This document shows, one piece after another, positions 9,501 to 11,063 of a stretch of DNA of 11,063 nucleotides. The DNA comes from Balneolaceae bacterium. Lineage in GTDB: Bacteria; Bacteroidota; Rhodothermia; Balneolales; Balneolaceae. Both the position numbers and the translations under genes were made by a program. Position 1 is the stretch's first letter. Each line of letters begins with the position of its first letter. The DNA lies in the NCBI GenBank assembly GCA_007123985.1, contig SLGA01000286.1, positions 1 to 11,063 of the forward strand. Direction: 5' to 3'. The notes below the pieces were generated by a model. That model was not told the DNA's origin and did not search any database. It saw nothing but the letters and a program-made list of their open reading frames with translations.

Positions 9501-10750
9501 CCAAAAAGATCGTGCCACCACTTCAGCGCTTCCTCAGCAAAATCTTCACCTTTATTCAGAATCAAATCAGGCACTTCGCCTAAAATACCACCGGTGGTAG
9601 CGATAAGTCCCTCTCTGTATTTTTCCACCAGTTCACGGTCAATCCGCGGAAATTTGTAGTAGTATCCCTCAACAAAACCGAGCGAGCACATTTCTGCCAA
9701 ATTTCGGTATCCCTGCACATTTTTTGCGAGAAACAGCTGCTGGTAGCGTTTGTCTTTATGATCGCGGGTAAACCGTTTTTGATGACGATCTTCCACAAAG
9801 TATGCATCCAGCCCGATAATCGGCTTAATTCCAGCTTCATTGGCCGCTTTCGTGAAATGAAATGCCCCGTACATATTTCCGATATCGGTGATGGCAACAG
9901 CGGGCATACCGTCATCAGCAGCTTTTTTTACGATCTCTTTTATCCCCGATGCCGCCTGAAGTACCGAGAATTTTGTGTGATTATGAAGATGAACAAAGGG
10001 TGAATCCACCTTTTTCCCTATGCTCTCCACAGGCAGATCGATGGTTGCTTTAGCGGTTTCCTCCTCACCGGTTACCCCGCGACTTCTTAACTCCTTCACT
10101 TTTGGCATGTAGTGTGAAGAATCAATTTTACCGGCCAGATTCCCCTGCGATATTCCCGCCTGTGCGGGAAGCTGCGGCTGAATAACCCCGATGCGAACCA
10201 GCTCAAGAAATGCACGTGCAGTTGCATCCACATCAGCTGCAGCGTTGTGAGCCTCTTCAAACCCTATATCAAAGAGTTTGTGGTGAAGCTCTGCAAGTGT
10301 TGGCCATTTATAGCGACCACGGCCACCCGGAATCGCACAGTATTCGGTCGATTCATCTTTGGTATCTATTGCAATTTTCCCGGTCAGGGGATTTTCCCTT
10401 TCCATCCGCAGGTACTCTGATCCCATAATACTGAGATCAAACTCCAGGTTGTGCCCCACAACAAATGTGCATTTCTCCAGATCGCGGCTGAAATTATCCA
10501 TCGCTTCAAGAAGCGGAATTCCCTCACGATGCGCTCTCTCAGTGGAAATTCCATGCACTTTTTCTGAGTTATACGGAATGGTAAACCCATCGGGTTTAAT
10601 GATATAATCTCCCGAAGAGATCATTTTACCGGTCTCATCATGTACCTGCCAGGCAAGCTGAACGCAACGCGGCCAGTTGTCAAAATCGGTCAGCGGGGCT
10701 GAATAATTCTGTGGAAGGCCGGTTGTTTCCGTGTCAAAAATGAGGTACAT
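6527..10750 (-). CDS. dnaE: DNA polymerase III alpha subunit with fused N-terminal DnaQ-type exonuclease
   Basis: This is the replicative polymerase subunit. At 1407 residues it is about 250 longer than E. coli DnaE, and an N-terminal proofreading domain accounts for the excess. Order of domains: DEDDh 3'-5' exonuclease at 1-186 (D6 and E8 in FDTETTGL, D105 in GHNLEFD, H168 and D173 in HNAAADVDA); a poorly conserved linker at about 187-250; PHP domain at about 251-480; and C-family polymerase core. The core has GPGRGSAAGS (611-620), the catalytic Asp pair D653 and D655 in PDIDIDF, and the third Asp D807 in KMDFLGL. After it come a helix-hairpin-helix (GLSAIKGVGSAA, 1074-1085), a probable beta-clamp motif QVSLF (1160-1164, fitting QxxLF), an OB fold (about 1235-1277) and a C-terminal domain. 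This is not PolC, in which the exonuclease interrupts the PHP domain. The PHP domain lacks several metal ligands. The ATG is well placed, because the exonuclease begins at residue 3. A DnaA box lies in the leader, and trxA follows. Confidence 0.97.
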   Translation of the reverse strand: MYLIFDTETTGLPQNYSAPLTDFDNWPRCVQLAWQVHDETGKMISSGDYIIKPDGFTIPYNSEKVHGISTERAHREGIPLLEAMDNFSRDLEKCTFVVGHNLEFDLSIMGSEYLRMERENPLTGKIAIDTKDESTEYCAIPGGRGRYKWPTLAELHHKLFDIGFEEAHNAAADVDATARAFLELVRIGVIQPQLPAQAGISQGNLAGKIDSSHYMPKVKELRSRGVTGEEETAKATIDLPVESIGKKVDSPFVHLHNHTKFSVLQAASGIKEIVKKAADDGMPAVAITDIGNMYGAFHFTKAANEAGIKPIIGLDAYFVEDRHQKRFTRDHKDKRYQQLFLAKNVQGYRNLAEMCSLGFVEGYYYKFPRIDRELVEKYREGLIATTGGILGEVPDLILNKGEDFAEEALKWWHDLFGEDLYIELLRHGLEEEERVNSVLLKFAEKYSIKIIATNNTFYIDKKDAKAHDALLCIDNNDLISTPIGKGRDRRFGFPNDEFYFKTQEEMKALFADLPEAISNTAELAEKIEPIQLKRDVILPNFELPDEFTSEDDYLRHLTLEGAKEKYNELNDEIHDRIDLELNIIKTMGFAGYFLIVQDFIAAAKEMNVYVGPGRGSAAGSVVAYCTGITNIDPLEYDLLFERFLNPERVSMPDIDIDFDDDGRQRVIDYVVDKYGKDQVAHIITFGTMAAKSSVRDVARVLDLPLPDADRIAKLIPDTIGISLEDAIKGVKELKEIKQSDSLEGRTLQMAETLEGSVRNTGIHAAGVIIAPDKLTNYIPVCTAKDADLYVTQFDGKVIEDAGMLKMDFLGLKTLSILKTAIGYVKENHGKEYNLDDIPLDDEPTYEMFKKGATVGIFQFESDGMRKYLKQLKPTGINDLIAMNALYRPGPMQFIPDYIRRKHGEEEVVYDHDDLRDVLEPTYGIMIYQEQIMIVAQKMGGYSLGEADVLRRIMGKKQPELLPPEEEKFVRQATEKGYDEKTAKAVFDKMAMFAGYGFNKSHSAAYSVVAYQTMYFKANYTAEYMAAVLSHNMGDIKKVSFFIEECQRIGIAVDPPNINSAEGKFIAKNGRVQYGLSAIKGVGSAAIEQIVIERNEKGQYRSIFDFSSRIDTRICNKKTIESLAQAGAFDSMHPNRAQLLASIEDVLSYASRKQEEERLNQVSLFGGSGGGSGMLSEPKLRECPPWSNIERLNKERELIGFYLSGHPLDRYREDSRLFASHTLAEEAMASLNDRETVKIIGIITSVKRITDRKGRPMAFVQLEDLKGSIEALIFSDVFDRHQGMIAPDTILLMDGSISKKDGAPKIIANSMERVESLREKFQAQLELSIRLQTSDLSGDDLQQMATLFSLHKGETPVRLVVKSDHSKKPIRMNVRKFVVEPSNELLKGLRELVGKESVKLARNKRGAA

Positions 10751-10795
10751 GCGAAGGGATAAGATTGCTGGTTTTACGATACTTTTTTCGTTGTG

Positions 10796-10803
10796 GAAAT
10801 ATA
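10796..10803 (-). promoter_or_regulatory. Possible Bacteroidota-type -7 element for dnaE
   Basis: On the minus strand, TATATTTC differs by one base from the TAnnTTTG -7 element of Bacteroidota promoters. It lies about 45 bp upstream of the dnaE ATG, a plausible leader length. The nearest upstream TTG (in AACTTGATT) is 25 bp away, longer than the usual spacing, so the match is weak. The 113-bp gap between the hydrolase stop and the dnaE start shows no intrinsic terminator, and read-through from the hydrolase is an equally possible source of dnaE transcript. Confidence 0.2.
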
Positions 10804-10832
10804 CTAATCACAGAGGTGAAAACTGAATCAAG

Positions 10833-10841
10833 TTATCCACA
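10833..10841 (+). promoter_or_regulatory. Consensus DnaA box in the dnaE leader
   Basis: TTATCCACA is an exact match to the high-affinity consensus DnaA box (TTATNCACA; identical to the strongest E. coli oriC box). It lies 83 bp upstream of the dnaE start codon, in a short intergenic region and just upstream of the possible -7 element. About 30 bp towards dnaE there is an oppositely oriented, two-mismatch relative (TGTGGAAAT, 10792-10800 region). A chance exact match in a 113-bp gap is unlikely (roughly one in a thousand for either strand at even base composition). No cluster of boxes or AT-rich unwinding region accompanies it, so it is not an origin. If functional, it would more likely be a regulatory site. 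Confidence 0.5.
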
Positions 10842-10863
10842 TATCACCCGCTTCAGGGTTCTA

Positions 10864-11063
10864 TTATATACCGGAATGGGTATTGAGTTCGTTTAAATAC
10901 CATTTCCAGTTTTTTAGAATAATATCTCGCGATGCAAAAAAATTATCATTGTGACCGCCTCTCAGTTCCACAAAACGTTTTGGCTCTTCAAGCAGCTCGT
11001 ACAGTTCCCGGCCATGGTGATACCTCACAATCTCATCGTTCGGGCTATGCATTATCATTATTG
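10864..11063 (-). CDS. Alpha/beta hydrolase, C-terminal part, 5' end outside the window
   Basis: The frame is open to the window edge (it reads IMIMHSPNDEIV), so the gene starts beyond 11063 and the visible ATG codons are internal. The ~66 residues seen are the end of an alpha/beta-hydrolase fold. HSPNDEIV follows the penultimate core strand and supplies the catalytic Asp, and ELRGGHND carries the catalytic His of a Ser-Asp-His triad. Between them, the pattern of a short acidic/aromatic helix and EPKRFVEL resembles Bem46/ABHD13-like serine hydrolases of unknown substrate. The nucleophile Ser and any signal peptide or lid are outside the window. It lies 113 bp upstream of dnaE on the same strand with no obvious terminator between. 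Family assignment is fairly firm; subfamily and substrate are not. Confidence 0.8.
   Translation of the reverse strand, partial: IMIMHSPNDEIVRYHHGRELYELLEEPKRFVELRGGHNDNFFASRDIILKNWKWYLNELNTHSGI

Noticed and set aside
10811..10849. GGTGA/TCACC and AACT/AGTT inverted repeats around the DnaA box
   Set aside because: Short separate arms with unequal spacing do not form one stable hairpin, and there is no T-tract, so I do not call it a terminator for the hydrolase gene.
1..11063. A defence island, mobile element, CRISPR array or other novel multi-gene system
   Set aside because: Every substantial frame is accounted for by well-known families (RsbW-like ATPase, RND efflux operon, thioredoxin, DnaE, alpha/beta hydrolase). 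No repeats, integrase, transposase or unexplained gap over 300 bp was seen.

Overview
The window looks like ordinary chromosomal housekeeping DNA from a Gram-negative bacterium, most likely of the Bacteroidota/Rhodothermota/Balneolota group. The evidence is a tripartite efflux system with an outer-membrane channel, start codons without recognisable Shine-Dalgarno sequences, an estimated GC content in the mid-40s, and a dnaE gene with an N-terminal DnaQ-type exonuclease followed by trxA. The taxonomic call is an inference from style and synteny; there is no rRNA marker here.

Layout, left to right. Positions 1-302 (+) hold the C-terminal part of a RsbW-like HATPase (anti-sigma factor or serine kinase type) that begins outside the window. 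Only 19 bp separate it from a convergent minus-strand operon at 322-5839. That operon is transcribed as membrane fusion protein (4748-5839), then RND inner-membrane permease (1641-4751), then TolC-type channel (322-1644), and both junctions are 4-base ATGA stop/start overlaps. Together the three genes should make a complete envelope-spanning, proton-driven multidrug pump. No regulator gene is adjacent, but the leader (5840-6012) has a small dyad between weak promoter-like hexamers.

Next comes a second minus-strand unit. A strong intrinsic terminator at 6013-6045 ends trxA (6071-6397, WCGPC thioredoxin). Upstream of trxA, after 129 bp, is a 1407-residue DNA polymerase III alpha subunit (6527-10750). 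Its first ~186 residues are a complete DEDDh proofreading exonuclease, while its PHP domain has lost several metal ligands. The 113-bp leader of dnaE contains an exact consensus DnaA box (10833-10841). The right edge (10864-11063, -) is the C-terminus of an alpha/beta hydrolase that starts outside the window.

I see no mobile element, CRISPR array, RNA gene, tRNA or phage signature, and no convincing previously undescribed system. The points most worth a second look are the exonuclease-polymerase fusion with its decayed PHP site and the DnaA box in front of dnaE. All coding sequence in the window appears intact apart from the two genes cut by the window edges.
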